This document shows positions 4,607-12,330 of a stretch of 15,872 nucleotides of DNA, one piece after another. A program made the translations under genes and the position numbers. How positions within the stretch are numbered: the stretch's first letter is position 1; every line of letters starts with the position of its first letter. The notes under the pieces were generated by a model. It made no database searches. It was not told the DNA's origin and was given only the letters and a program-made list of their open reading frames with translations. The stretch covers positions 1 through 15,872 of the forward strand of contig JAOUFA010000032.1 of NCBI GenBank assembly GCA_029858545.1, in the 5' to 3' direction. The DNA comes from Betaproteobacteria bacterium. GTDB taxonomy: Bacteria; Pseudomonadota; Gammaproteobacteria; Burkholderiales; SG8-39.

Positions 4607-7123
4607 ATGCACTCGACTGGCCTCATCATGGCGCGCTGCGGCGCGCGCTGGCTCCTCGCGTTGATCGTGACGCTGTTTGCTGCCGGTCAGGCTGGCGCGC
4701 AGCTTGCGCCGGGGGCGATGTTCGGCGCGGGGAGCGACCCGCGCGATTCGTCCGGGGCGAGCCCGGGCAGCACCGCGCCGCTGCTGATTCCGGGCACCCG
4801 GACACCGGCGATCACCAACCGCCTGACGCGGCAGCCCGCCCCGGGCGCGCTCTACCCGGGGAGCGAGGCCGCGCGCGAGGCCGCGCGCCAGTTTCCGTCC
4901 CCGGCGGAAACCCAGGCCGAGGAAAAGAGCGAGTTCCAGGACTTCATCACCGTCTCGACCGGAACGGTGCTGCCGCTGTTCGGTTTCAACCTGTTTCGCG
5001 ACGTCCCGAGCACCTTCTCGCCGGTCGATGACGTTCCGGTAACCCCGGACTATGTCATCGGGCCGGGCGACGAGCTCTACATCCGCGGCTGGGGACAGAT
5101 CGACATCGATTACCGCACGACCGTGGATCGCAACGGCACGATTTCGATTCCGCGCGTCGGGGTGATCAACGTCGGCGGGATCAAGTATTCGGATCTGACC
5201 GCCTATGTGAAGACCTCGGTCGCGCGCGTGTTCCGCAACTTCGAGCTGACGGTGAGCATGGGGCAGCTGCGCTCGATCCAGATCTTCGTCGTCGGCCAGG
5301 CGCGCCGCCCCGGCGCGTACACGGTGAGCTCGCTCAGCACGCTGGTGAACGCGGCATTCGCCGCGGGCGGACCTTCGAAGCGCGGCTCGATGCGCGCGAT
5401 CCAGTTGAAGCGCGGCGGCAAGCTCGTCACCGAGCTGGATCTCTACGAGCTGCTCGTCTACGGCGACAAGTCGAAGGACGCGCAGCTGTTGCCGGGCGAC
5501 GTGATCTACTTCTCGCCGGCGGGGCCGCTCGTCGCGCTCGCCGGCAGCGTCAAGACGCCCGCGATCTACGAACTGAAAGGCGACACCACGCTCGCCAAGC
5601 TGATCGAATGGTCGGGCGGACTCGCGACCACCGCGCAACTGGCGACCGCCACGCTCGAACGCATCGAGGCGCGGCGTACGCGCATGGTCGAGAAGATTTC
5701 GCTCGACGACGCGGGGCTGGCCAAACCGCTCAAGGACGGCGACCTGGCGACCGTGTTCCCGATCTCGCCGAAGTTCGAGAATGCGATCACTTTGCGCGGT
5801 AACGTCGCGGTGCCGTTGCGCTACCCTTTCACGCCCGGGATGCGGATCCGCGACCTGATCCCCGAGCGCGAGGCGCTGATCACGCGCGACTACTACCTGA
5901 AGAAGAATCTCGCAATCCGGCCCGAACTCGACGACGAGCCGCGAATCCCCGGCGCGTCGCCGGACGAGGCGCGCCTGCGCGACGAACCGCCAAGGCGCGA
6001 GGCGTTCTCCGGCGCGCCGCGCGAGGACGACGCGCGCGCGCGCGAGGCGAGGCGCGACGGGCAGAGCCGCGATGAACCGCCGCGTGCGGCCGGCGAGGCG
6101 GCCGATGCGTCGCGCCGGCGCGAGGGTCGCGGCGAGGGACAGCACCCGCGCACCGAGGTGAAGAACCTGATGCGCGAAATCAACTGGCAGTACGCCGTGA
6201 TCGAACGCCTCAACTACGCCGATCTGACCACCCAGCTGCTGCCGTTCAACCTCGGCAAGGCGGTGCTCGAGGGCGACGTGGAGAACAATCTCGCGCTGCA
6301 ACCGGGCGATATCGTGACCGTGTTTTCCAAGGACGACATCCGCGTGCCGGTCGACAAGCGCACCAAGTTCGTGCACGTCGAGGGCGAATTCGTCAACGCG
6401 GGGGTGTACCAGGTGCCGCCCGACGATACGCTCGTGAAGCTCATCCGCAGGATCGGCGGCCTGTCGCCCAACGCCTACCTGTTCGGCGCCGAATTCACGC
6501 GCGAGTCGACGCGTGAGGAGCAGCGCAAGAATTACGAGCAGACGCTCAATCGACTGGAGCGCGAAGCCGAACTGGCGGCGGGCGAACGCGCGCGCAACGT
6601 CGTATCGGCCGAGGACGCGGCCTCGCTCAGCGCGCAGGCCGCTTCGCAAAAGGCGGTGATCGCGCGGTTGCGGCAGGTCAAGCCGGTCGGACGCATCGTG
6701 CTCGAGCTGCCGGAGGACCCGAAGGTCGACGACCTTCCCGACATCGCGTTCGAGGACGGCGACCGGATCTACGTCCCGCCGCAACCGCTCACGGTGAGCG
6801 TGTACGGCTCGGTGTTCACCGAGGCGTCGTTTCTGTACCGCAAGGACAAGGGCGCCGCGGATTACCTCGGGCAGGCGGGCGGACCGACCAGCCGCGCCGA
6901 CAAGTCGCAGATGTTCGTGCTGCGCGCGAACGGCGCGGTGGTGGGCAGTCAGCGCGGCCTGTTCGGCGCGGGACTCGCGATCGGGCGCGTCATGCCGGGC
7001 GATACGATCGTGGTCCCCGAGGACTACGATCGCACCACCTTCGTCAAGTCGCTCAAGGACTGGACGCAGATTCTCTATCAGTTCGGCCTGGGCATGGCGG
7101 CGATCAAGGTGTTGCGGCAGTAG
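4607..7123 (+). CDS. kpsD: Large outer-membrane polysaccharide export protein, KpsD/Wza family (Poly_export plus several SLBB domains)
   Basis: 838 residues from ATG 4607; ATG 4628 gives MARCGARWLLALIVTLFAAG, a clean signal peptide cleaved after AGA. There is no lipobox Cys, so it is not a Wza-type lipoprotein but resembles KpsD. The Poly_export domain starts near residue 147 (DYVIGPGDELYIRGWG). SLBB-like units follow near 224 (IFVVGQARRPGAY), 307 (VALAGSVKTPAIYEL), 391 (TLRGNVAVPLRYPF), 587 (VHVEGEFVNAGVYQVP) and 728 (VSVYGSVFTEASF). It should form the periplasmic/outer-membrane channel for the capsule with KpsE. It is far longer than KpsD (about 560) or Wza (about 380), through extra SLBB units, a charged low-complexity insert at about 435-520 and a helical Glu/Arg/Ala segment at about 630-690. 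The long antisense frames here are compositional shadows. Confidence 0.88.
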   Translation: MHSTGLIMARCGARWLLALIVTLFAAGQAGAQLAPGAMFGAGSDPRDSSGASPGSTAPLLIPGTRTPAITNRLTRQPAPGALYPGSEAAREAARQFPSPAETQAEEKSEFQDFITVSTGTVLPLFGFNLFRDVPSTFSPVDDVPVTPDYVIGPGDELYIRGWGQIDIDYRTTVDRNGTISIPRVGVINVGGIKYSDLTAYVKTSVARVFRNFELTVSMGQLRSIQIFVVGQARRPGAYTVSSLSTLVNAAFAAGGPSKRGSMRAIQLKRGGKLVTELDLYELLVYGDKSKDAQLLPGDVIYFSPAGPLVALAGSVKTPAIYELKGDTTLAKLIEWSGGLATTAQLATATLERIEARRTRMVEKISLDDAGLAKPLKDGDLATVFPISPKFENAITLRGNVAVPLRYPFTPGMRIRDLIPEREALITRDYYLKKNLAIRPELDDEPRIPGASPDEARLRDEPPRREAFSGAPREDDARAREARRDGQSRDEPPRAAGEAADASRRREGRGEGQHPRTEVKNLMREINWQYAVIERLNYADLTTQLLPFNLGKAVLEGDVENNLALQPGDIVTVFSKDDIRVPVDKRTKFVHVEGEFVNAGVYQVPPDDTLVKLIRRIGGLSPNAYLFGAEFTRESTREEQRKNYEQTLNRLEREAELAAGERARNVVSAEDAASLSAQAASQKAVIARLRQVKPVGRIVLELPEDPKVDDLPDIAFEDGDRIYVPPQPLTVSVYGSVFTEASFLYRKDKGAADYLGQAGGPTSRADKSQMFVLRANGAVVGSQRGLFGAGLAIGRVMPGDTIVVPEDYDRTTFVKSLKDWTQILYQFGLGMAAIKVLRQ
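5905..6160 (+). other. Low-complexity Arg/Asp/Glu/Pro/Ala insert inside the export protein
   Basis: Between the third SLBB-like unit and TEVKNLMREINWQY the protein runs through about 85 residues almost without hydrophobics, made of repeated short motifs such as DEPPR (twice), RDGQSRDEPP and AREARRD. The DNA here is extremely GC-rich: I count 51 of 60 G or C at 6001-6060. The insert is in frame and probably disordered. It may be a flexible linker or a replication-slippage expansion. Confidence 0.7.
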
Positions 7124-7126
7124 CGG

Positions 7127-8173
7127 TCAGATCAGTCCGGCCGCGCGCGCGCGCCGCACGACCACGAAGGCATAGATTGCGTTGAGCGCGAGGAAGATCG
7201 CGAAGAGGCTCGCGCGGTAGCGCGGTTCGAGCGCGAGCACGCCGAACGCGGCGAATCCCTGCACGAGCGCGACGGCACAATGAAAGAGCGTCACGCTCCG
7301 GTGGCTGTAGCCCAGGCGATTGAGGAGTTGATACAGGTGGGTGCGGTGCGCCTGATGGACTTTCTCGCCGCGCACGACGCGGCGCACGAAGGTGAACGCG
7401 GTATCGAAAATGAACTGGAAGAACAGCATCGGTATGACGTAGAAGGAAAGGTGTCCGCGGTCGAGGCTTGCGCCGATGACCGCGAGCGCCGCGAACGCGA
7501 AGCCGATGAAGGCGCTGCCGACATCGCCCATGAAGATCCGCGCCGGCGGAACATTGAAAAGCAGGAAGCCGGCGATGCTCGCGGTGAGCGCATAGCTGGT
7601 GGCGTAGACGAAGAAGCTCTGCTGGGTAAAGGCGATCACGCAGAGGAACGCTCCGGCGATCACCGCGACGCCGCCGACCAGGCCGTCCAACCCATCCATG
7701 AAATTGCAGGTGTTCGTGAATCCGCCGATCCAGAGAAAAGTCACCACATAGGCGAACCAGCCCAGATGAGTTTCGCCCACGCCGGGAATCCACAGGCTGG
7801 TCACGATCAGGCCGGAGGCGGCTACCGCGGCGACGCACAGTAACTGCGTCGCGAGCTTGGCGACGAAGGATTTCTGCGTAATGTCGTCGTAGAGCGAAAC
7901 CCCGGCGAGCACGACCGTGCCGCAGAGGAACACCCAGAAATGCAGGTCTTCGATGCGCGCGATGCGCGCCTCGAAGAATATGATCAAGCTGCCGAGTACG
8001 AAGGCCGCGACAATGGCGACCCCGCCTGACTTCGGCACGGGTCGCGCATGCGACGAGCGTTCATTCGGCACGTCCATGATGCGGACGTGCCTTGCCATCA
8101 GTAAGGTGAGCACCGCCGAGACGACGAATATCGCGAGCGCGAAGGCGATATGAGGGAGCAGTGCGTAGGCCAT
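7127..8173 (-). CDS. Polytopic undecaprenyl-phosphate HexNAc-1-phosphate transferase, WecA/WbpL/MraY-like family
   Basis: 348 residues with around ten membrane segments. Family motifs are all present: DVPNERSSHARPVPKSGG at 34-51, YDD at 95-97, NTCNFMDGLDGLVGG at 154-168, the GDVGS loop at 216-220 and HRTHLYQ at 276-282. These enzymes move a HexNAc-1-phosphate from a UDP-sugar to undecaprenyl phosphate on the cytoplasmic face, starting O-antigen or exopolysaccharide repeat units. The NERSSH / PKSGG version is typical of WbpL-like members found next to WbpM/CapD dehydratases, so UDP-FucNAc or UDP-QuiNAc type substrates are plausible (inference). It lies 96 bp downstream of the dehydratase gene and converges on kpsD with only three bases between the two stop codons. 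Exact sugar specificity cannot be read. Confidence 0.9.
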   Translation of the reverse strand: MAYALLPHIAFALAIFVVSAVLTLLMARHVRIMDVPNERSSHARPVPKSGGVAIVAAFVLGSLIIFFEARIARIEDLHFWVFLCGTVVLAGVSLYDDITQKSFVAKLATQLLCVAAVAASGLIVTSLWIPGVGETHLGWFAYVVTFLWIGGFTNTCNFMDGLDGLVGGVAVIAGAFLCVIAFTQQSFFVYATSYALTASIAGFLLFNVPPARIFMGDVGSAFIGFAFAALAVIGASLDRGHLSFYVIPMLFFQFIFDTAFTFVRRVVRGEKVHQAHRTHLYQLLNRLGYSHRSVTLFHCAVALVQGFAAFGVLALEPRYRASLFAIFLALNAIYAFVVVRRARAAGLI

Positions 8174-8243
8174 GTCTACGGTCGCGCGGGGTGAAGCGGG
8201 GGGCGGCGGATGCTTCGCAACACGAAGCGCGATGCCGAGTCCC

Positions 8244-8266
8244 GATCCGCCGCGGCGCGGCGGATC
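8244..8266. repeat. Perfect 10-bp inverted repeat just after the dehydratase stop codon
   Basis: GATCCGCCGC (8244-8253) and GCGGCGGATC (8257-8266) are perfect complements with a 3-nt loop. The hairpin begins 3 bp past the stop of the minus-strand dehydratase gene and precedes the transferase gene by about 70 bp. It is very stable but has no T-run on the minus strand. It could reduce read-through into the last gene or protect an upstream mRNA 3' end. Confidence 0.6.
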
Positions 8267-8269
8267 ACG

Positions 8270-10216
8270 CTACTCGTCCCGTCCGCCTGAAAGCAGTCGC
8301 AGCGGCGAGGCGGACGGTCCGAACGCCCAGTCGGACGCGCCGTCGCTCGGGCGATAGCCCGAAACCGCCTTGCGCAGGACGTTGCGCACTTCGCCGACAT
8401 CGTTTTGCGCACAGGCGAGCTCCGCCTGCGTCAATAGCCGTTGCAGAATCTCCCACGGCAGCTTTTCCTCCATCGCGCGCATGATCATCGGGTGTTCGGT
8501 GGCCACCACGTTGTCGCCGATGAGCAGCTCCTCGTAGAGCTTTTCGCCGGGACGCAGGCCGACGTAGTGAATTTCGATGTCTCCCTGCGGCTGGCCCGCC
8601 TCGCGGACCTCGATACCCGCCAGGTGAACCATGCGCCGCGCAAGGTGGTCGATCTTCACCGGTTCACCCATGTCGAGCACGAATACGTCGCCGCCCTGAC
8701 CGAGCGCGCCGGTCTGGATCACCAGGCTCGCCGCCTCGGGAATGGTCATGAAATAGCGTGTCGCCTCGGGATGCGTCACCGTGATCGGTCCGCCGCGGGC
8801 GATCTGCTCCTTGAACAGCGGCACCACTGAACCGCTCGAATCGAGCACGTTGCCGAATCGGACCATGGAGTAGCGTGTCTTGCCGCCGCGCTCGGCGAGC
8901 CCCTGCAGGATCATCTCGGCGAAGCGCTTCGAGGCGCCCATCACGTTGGTCGGCCGCACCGCCTTGTCGGTGGATACGAGGATGAACGTCCCCACCCCGG
9001 CGTCGGCGGCCGCGAGTGCGCAGTGCAGTGTGCCGAAAACGTTGTTGCGCACGCCTTCGCTCGCGTTCATCTCGACGATCGGCACGTGTTTGTACGCGGC
9101 GGCATGAAACACCACATCGACTTTCCAGGCCTGCATCACGCGCGCCATGTGGGCACGATCGCAGACGTTGGCGAGGATCGGCACCGCCTGCGTGTCGGTG
9201 TACGGCGCGCGTTCCTTCTGGGTCTCCTGCGTAATATTGTAGAGAGAAAGTTCCGAGCTCTCGACCAGTACCAGGCGCGATGGGCGGTAGCGCAGGATCT
9301 GGCGGCACAACTCGGAGCCGATCGAGCCGCCGGCGCCGGTGACCAGGACGCTCTTGCCCTCGACGGAACGCCGGATCAGGTCGGGCATCGGCGCGACCAC
9401 GTCGCGGCCGAGAATGTCGGTGATCTCGATGCGGCGCAACTCGTCCACCCGCCTGCGCCCCGAGGCGATGTCCTCCAGCGCGGGAACCGCCCGCACCCGC
9501 ACCGGGTGGCGAGACAGGAGGTTCATCACGTCGAGCTGCCGCGCGCGCGATAGCGAAGGAATCGCGACCAGCACATCCTTGACTCTTTCGGCGTCGATCA
9601 GCCACTTCAGTGCATCGGGCTTGTATACCGTGAGGCCGCGCAACGACTGCCCCTGCGTGCCGGCGAGGTCGTCGATGAAGGCGACCGGGCGGAATTCCTT
9701 GCTGCGCACGAGCGCGTCCGCGAGCTGCACGCCGGCCTCGCCCGCGCCGTAGATCGCGACCGGCACGCGTCGCGAGGAACTTGCACGCAAGGCGAGAAAG
9801 TCCCGAATCACCAGGCGCACGATCCCCGGCAGGCCTACGAGCAGCCCCCAGGTAATGAGCATCACGGTTCGATAGGGCGCGCCCGCTTGAAGGACAAAGA
9901 GGCTGGCGGAGGTAACGAGGGACGCGAGAGTGCCCGCCGCCACCACTTTGTAGAGCATGGTGCTGTTGGCAAAGCGAATCGGCGCCCGATAAAGGCCGTA
10001 CAGCGCAAAGGCCCCGACCGTCGCCACCGCACTGATGGGGATGACGACCAGTACCGGGTCCAGCGCATAAATCCAAAATTCCTCGAACCGCAGCATTACT
10101 GCCGCGACGAACGCGAGCATCGCGATGCAGGCGTCGACGGCGACATAGATTCCGACGCGGAGCGAGCGGGGGCCTGCCAGAAGCCGGTCAAGTACGGTTG
10201 TCAGTACGCCATGCAT
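8270..10216 (-). CDS. capD: Membrane-bound UDP-HexNAc 4,6-dehydratase, CapD/WbpM/PglF family
   Basis: 648 residues, the usual long form. About four membrane helices fill residues 20-130, followed by a CoA-binding-like Rossmann domain (IYGAGEAG near 155-162) and a second, catalytic Rossmann domain with TGAGGSIGSE from 293. Catalytic region: HAAAYKHVPIVE, then STDKAVRPTNVMGASK at 415-430, in which Met replaces the usual Tyr of the SDR triad, the hallmark of the WbpM/PglF group. It converts UDP-GlcNAc to a UDP-4-keto-6-deoxy-HexNAc, the precursor of QuiNAc, FucNAc or bacillosamine. ATG 10216 has AGTAGG nine bases upstream and is preferred over the in-frame TTG at 10222. It follows the PglC-like gene by 10 bp, so they are co-transcribed, with the aminotransferase upstream providing the next step. 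Confidence 0.93.
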   Translation of the reverse strand: MHGVLTTVLDRLLAGPRSLRVGIYVAVDACIAMLAFVAAVMLRFEEFWIYALDPVLVVIPISAVATVGAFALYGLYRAPIRFANSTMLYKVVAAGTLASLVTSASLFVLQAGAPYRTVMLITWGLLVGLPGIVRLVIRDFLALRASSSRRVPVAIYGAGEAGVQLADALVRSKEFRPVAFIDDLAGTQGQSLRGLTVYKPDALKWLIDAERVKDVLVAIPSLSRARQLDVMNLLSRHPVRVRAVPALEDIASGRRRVDELRRIEITDILGRDVVAPMPDLIRRSVEGKSVLVTGAGGSIGSELCRQILRYRPSRLVLVESSELSLYNITQETQKERAPYTDTQAVPILANVCDRAHMARVMQAWKVDVVFHAAAYKHVPIVEMNASEGVRNNVFGTLHCALAAADAGVGTFILVSTDKAVRPTNVMGASKRFAEMILQGLAERGGKTRYSMVRFGNVLDSSGSVVPLFKEQIARGGPITVTHPEATRYFMTIPEAASLVIQTGALGQGGDVFVLDMGEPVKIDHLARRMVHLAGIEVREAGQPQGDIEIHYVGLRPGEKLYEELLIGDNVVATEHPMIMRAMEEKLPWEILQRLLTQAELACAQNDVGEVRNVLRKAVSGYRPSDGASDWAFGPSASPLRLLSGGRDE

Positions 10217-10226
10217 GAACAATTAC

Positions 10227-10823
10227 CTACTGAAATATGACGCCAAGGGTGCGCAGGATCGTCCGCAGATCACCGAGGAAGGTTCGCGTAGCGACGTAGT
10301 CGCGATAATAGCGCAGCTTGATCGGCAGCACATGTGTGACGTAGTACTCCTCGGGATTCTCGGCTTCCCGCAAAAGGGCTTGTTCGTCGCGAAACCGGAT
10401 CGACGCCTCATCCGTGATTCCGGGCTTGACGGAAAGAACGATACGGCGGTTCTCGTCGCCGTAGTGGGCGACATAGCGAGGCACCTCGGGGCGCGGTCCG
10501 ACGAGGCTCATTGTTCCCGAGAGCACGTCGATAATCTGCGGCAGCTCGTCCAGCTTGTACTTGCGCAGATAGGTCCCGATTCGGGTGACTCGCGGATCCG
10601 CGCCGACGGTGAGCGTTGGACCCTTCGCGTCGGCATCTGCGATCATCGTTCTGAACTTGTGAATCCTGAATAGTCGTCCCTGCTGCCCAACCCGCACCTG
10701 CCTGAAGAAGACCGGCCCGGAAGAATCCATCTTGATCATTGCCCCAACGAGCAGGAACAGCGGGAGCAATACAATCAATCCGGCGAGGGAGCAGGCGATA
10801 TCAAAGAGACGCTTTGCGCGCAT
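10227..10823 (-). CDS. Monotopic phosphoglycosyltransferase (bacterial sugar transferase family, PglC-like)
   Basis: 198 residues, the compact size of PglC-type enzymes. A single N-terminal hydrophobic re-entrant helix (FDIACSLAGLIVLLPLFLLV at 7-26) is followed by GPVFFRQVRVGQQGRLF, KFRTM at 56-60, the catalytic Asp-Glu pair in KLDELPQ (D92, E93) and VGPRPE near 108-113. Such enzymes load a sugar-1-phosphate, for PglC diacetyl-bacillosamine, onto undecaprenyl phosphate. The open frame reaches a GTG at 10862, but ATG 10823 gives the canonical MRAKRLFD start and lies one base after the aminotransferase stop, so I use it. No good Shine-Dalgarno is visible; coupling to the upstream gene is likely. 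Substrate is inferred from the neighbours, not from the sequence. Confidence 0.9.
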   Translation of the reverse strand: MRAKRLFDIACSLAGLIVLLPLFLLVGAMIKMDSSGPVFFRQVRVGQQGRLFRIHKFRTMIADADAKGPTLTVGADPRVTRIGTYLRKYKLDELPQIIDVLSGTMSLVGPRPEVPRYVAHYGDENRRIVLSVKPGITDEASIRFRDEQALLREAENPEEYYVTHVLPIKLRYYRDYVATRTFLGDLRTILRTLGVIFQ

Positions 10824-10824
10824 G

Positions 10825-11982
10825 CTAGCGAGAGAGAAGCGTCGATACGGCTTCGATGACACGTTCCTGATCGCTGTCGGTCATGCGCGTGTACAAGGGG
10901 AGACTGACGGCATTCTGATAGGCGTCGAAAGCCCTCGGGAAGTCCCCGGGCTCTAGGCCATACGTGTCACGCCAATAGGGGTGTAAATGTAGTGGAATGA
11001 AATGCACGCTGCAACCAATGCCGCGTCTCGCCATTTCTTCGATGAATTCGTTCCGCTCGATAGAAGAATCGGGGGTCAGGCGGATAACATACAGATGCCA
11101 CGCGTGAACGTCGTCATCGGCCGGGTGCGCCGGAAGAACAAGAGGAAGGCGGGAAAATGCCGCGTCATAGCGACTGGCCAATCGCCCGCGCTTCTTCTGG
11201 AATGACCATGCCTTCTTCAGCTGATGTATGCCGATGGAGGCCGCGATATCCGTTAGGTTGTACTTGTATCCCGGTGCGATTACTTCGTAGTGCCAGGAAG
11301 GTGCCGCTGACGTGTACCGGTCGAAAACATCGCGACTGATACCGTGAAGCCGCATTGTCCGGCATCGTTCTGCAATTTCCGGCCTCCGGGTGACCACCAT
11401 GCCACCCTCGCCGGTGGTAATTGTCTTTGTTGCGTAGAAGCTGAATACCGTGATGTCGCTATCGAGGGTCCCGATTAAGCGCCCGCCGCATGTCGCCGGA
11501 AACGCATGCGCGGCGTCCTCGACCACAGCAAGCTTGTGCGCGCGGGCAATTTCCAGAATCGACTGCATTTCACAGGCAAGGCCTCCGAAGTGAACTGGAA
11601 TGATGGCGCGAGTCCGAGGCGTTAGCACCGACCGAAGCTGCGTAACGTCGATGTTCAACGTCTTGGGATCAATGTCCGCAAAGACCGGGTGTGCGCCGAG
11701 ATAGCGAATCACCTCGGCAGTTGCGGTAAAGGTGTAGGGGGTCGTAACGACCTCGTCGCCTTCCCTGACCCCCACTGCCTCCAAAGCCAGATGCAGGCCC
11801 GCAGTGGCAGAATTGACCGCTACTGCATCAACACCGCCACCCAGAAAAGCAGCAAAGTCCCCTTCGAAGCGCTTGGTCTTTGGTCCGGTCGTTACCCAGC
11901 CTGAGCGCAGTGAGTCGACAACCTCGTCAATTTCCGCGTCACCGATATCGGGTAATGCGAAGGGCAGGAATTCGGACGCCAT
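10825..11982 (-). CDS. PLP-dependent sugar aminotransferase, DegT/DnrJ/EryC1/StrS family (PglE-like)
   Basis: 385 residues, full family length. Motifs: SGWVTTGPKTKRFE near the N-terminus, NSATAGLHLAL, PYTFTATAEVI, PVHFGG, VEDAAHAFPA and the PLP-binding Lys in SFYATKTITTGEGG (K186), followed by GYKYNLTDI. These enzymes transfer an amino group from glutamate to a nucleotide-linked keto-sugar. Beside a 4,6-dehydratase and a PglC-like transferase, the likely product is UDP-4-amino-4,6-dideoxy-HexNAc (the PglE reaction), but 3-amino specificity cannot be excluded. ATG 11982 has AAGGA ten bases upstream; the in-frame GTG at 11991 is too close to that site. It heads the four-gene set that ends at the WecA-like gene. 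The PglD-type acetyltransferase needed for diacetyl-bacillosamine is not recognisable in the window. Confidence 0.92.
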   Translation of the reverse strand: MASEFLPFALPDIGDAEIDEVVDSLRSGWVTTGPKTKRFEGDFAAFLGGGVDAVAVNSATAGLHLALEAVGVREGDEVVTTPYTFTATAEVIRYLGAHPVFADIDPKTLNIDVTQLRSVLTPRTRAIIPVHFGGLACEMQSILEIARAHKLAVVEDAAHAFPATCGGRLIGTLDSDITVFSFYATKTITTGEGGMVVTRRPEIAERCRTMRLHGISRDVFDRYTSAAPSWHYEVIAPGYKYNLTDIAASIGIHQLKKAWSFQKKRGRLASRYDAAFSRLPLVLPAHPADDDVHAWHLYVIRLTPDSSIERNEFIEEMARRGIGCSVHFIPLHLHPYWRDTYGLEPGDFPRAFDAYQNAVSLPLYTRMTDSDQERVIEAVSTLLSR

Positions 11983-12020
11983 GTGTTTCACATCCTTTAG
12001 TTTCGTCGGTATACAAGGCG

Positions 12021-12049
12021 ACTAGAAGTGACTCGTTCTGTTTTGACAA
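12021..12049 (-). promoter_or_regulatory. Candidate promoter for the aminotransferase-to-transferase operon
   Basis: On the minus strand TTGTCA (12049-12044, five of six) and TCTAGT (12026-12021, four of six) are separated by exactly 17 bp. Transcription would start near 12014, giving a leader of about 30 nt with the AAGGA site before ATG 11982. This is the first plausible promoter after the insertion-sequence scar. Confidence 0.45.
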
Positions 12050-12177
12050 CTTTCCCCGATTTGTTAGGGGATTCCGGGTGGGTTGCGAACGGTGCGGAGT
12101 TGTCCACGGCGGCGCGCATCGCTTGCGACGATCGCAAAGCCGCGTTGGGTAACTCGGGGTGCACCGAGATCTTCATC

Positions 12178-12330
12178 TTAAGCGGCCAGCTTGAACTTCA
12201 GCAAGGCTGCCATGTACCTTTCCTGCAGCGTAGGCCGCTCCGGCATCGGACAATGCCTGCTGTACCACTCCCGGTATTCGGCGATGTTGACTCGGGCCGT
12301 GCGCACGGTCCGAGGCAGATAGAAGGCCAT
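12178..12330 (-). other. Unassigned short open frame downstream of the IS remnant
   Basis: Fifty residues from ATG 12330, overlapping the end of the OrfA remnant in another frame. The C-terminal part (NIAEYREWYSRHCPMPERP, then TLQERYMAALLKFK) looks like genuine protein rather than GC-rich noise, but I do not recognise it. It may be the C-terminal stub of a gene cut by the insertion, or simply a shadow frame. Confidence 0.25.

Noticed and set aside
2980..4629. 549-residue open frame on the minus strand opposite kpsS
   Set aside because: Same compositional shadow; kpsS on the plus strand has unmistakable family motifs.
4244..6784. 846-residue open frame on the minus strand opposite kpsD
   Set aside because: Rich in Arg, His, Asp and Leu with no domain motif; it is the mirror of GC-rich codons of the clearly coding plus strand.
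9283..9292. Second GGCGGTAGCG ops-like sequence
   Set aside because: Also antisense within a gene (capD); chance match in GC-rich DNA.
11997..12176. 59-residue minus-strand frame before the aminotransferase
   Set aside because: No family resemblance, weak ribosome-binding site, and it runs through the best promoter candidate of the next operon.
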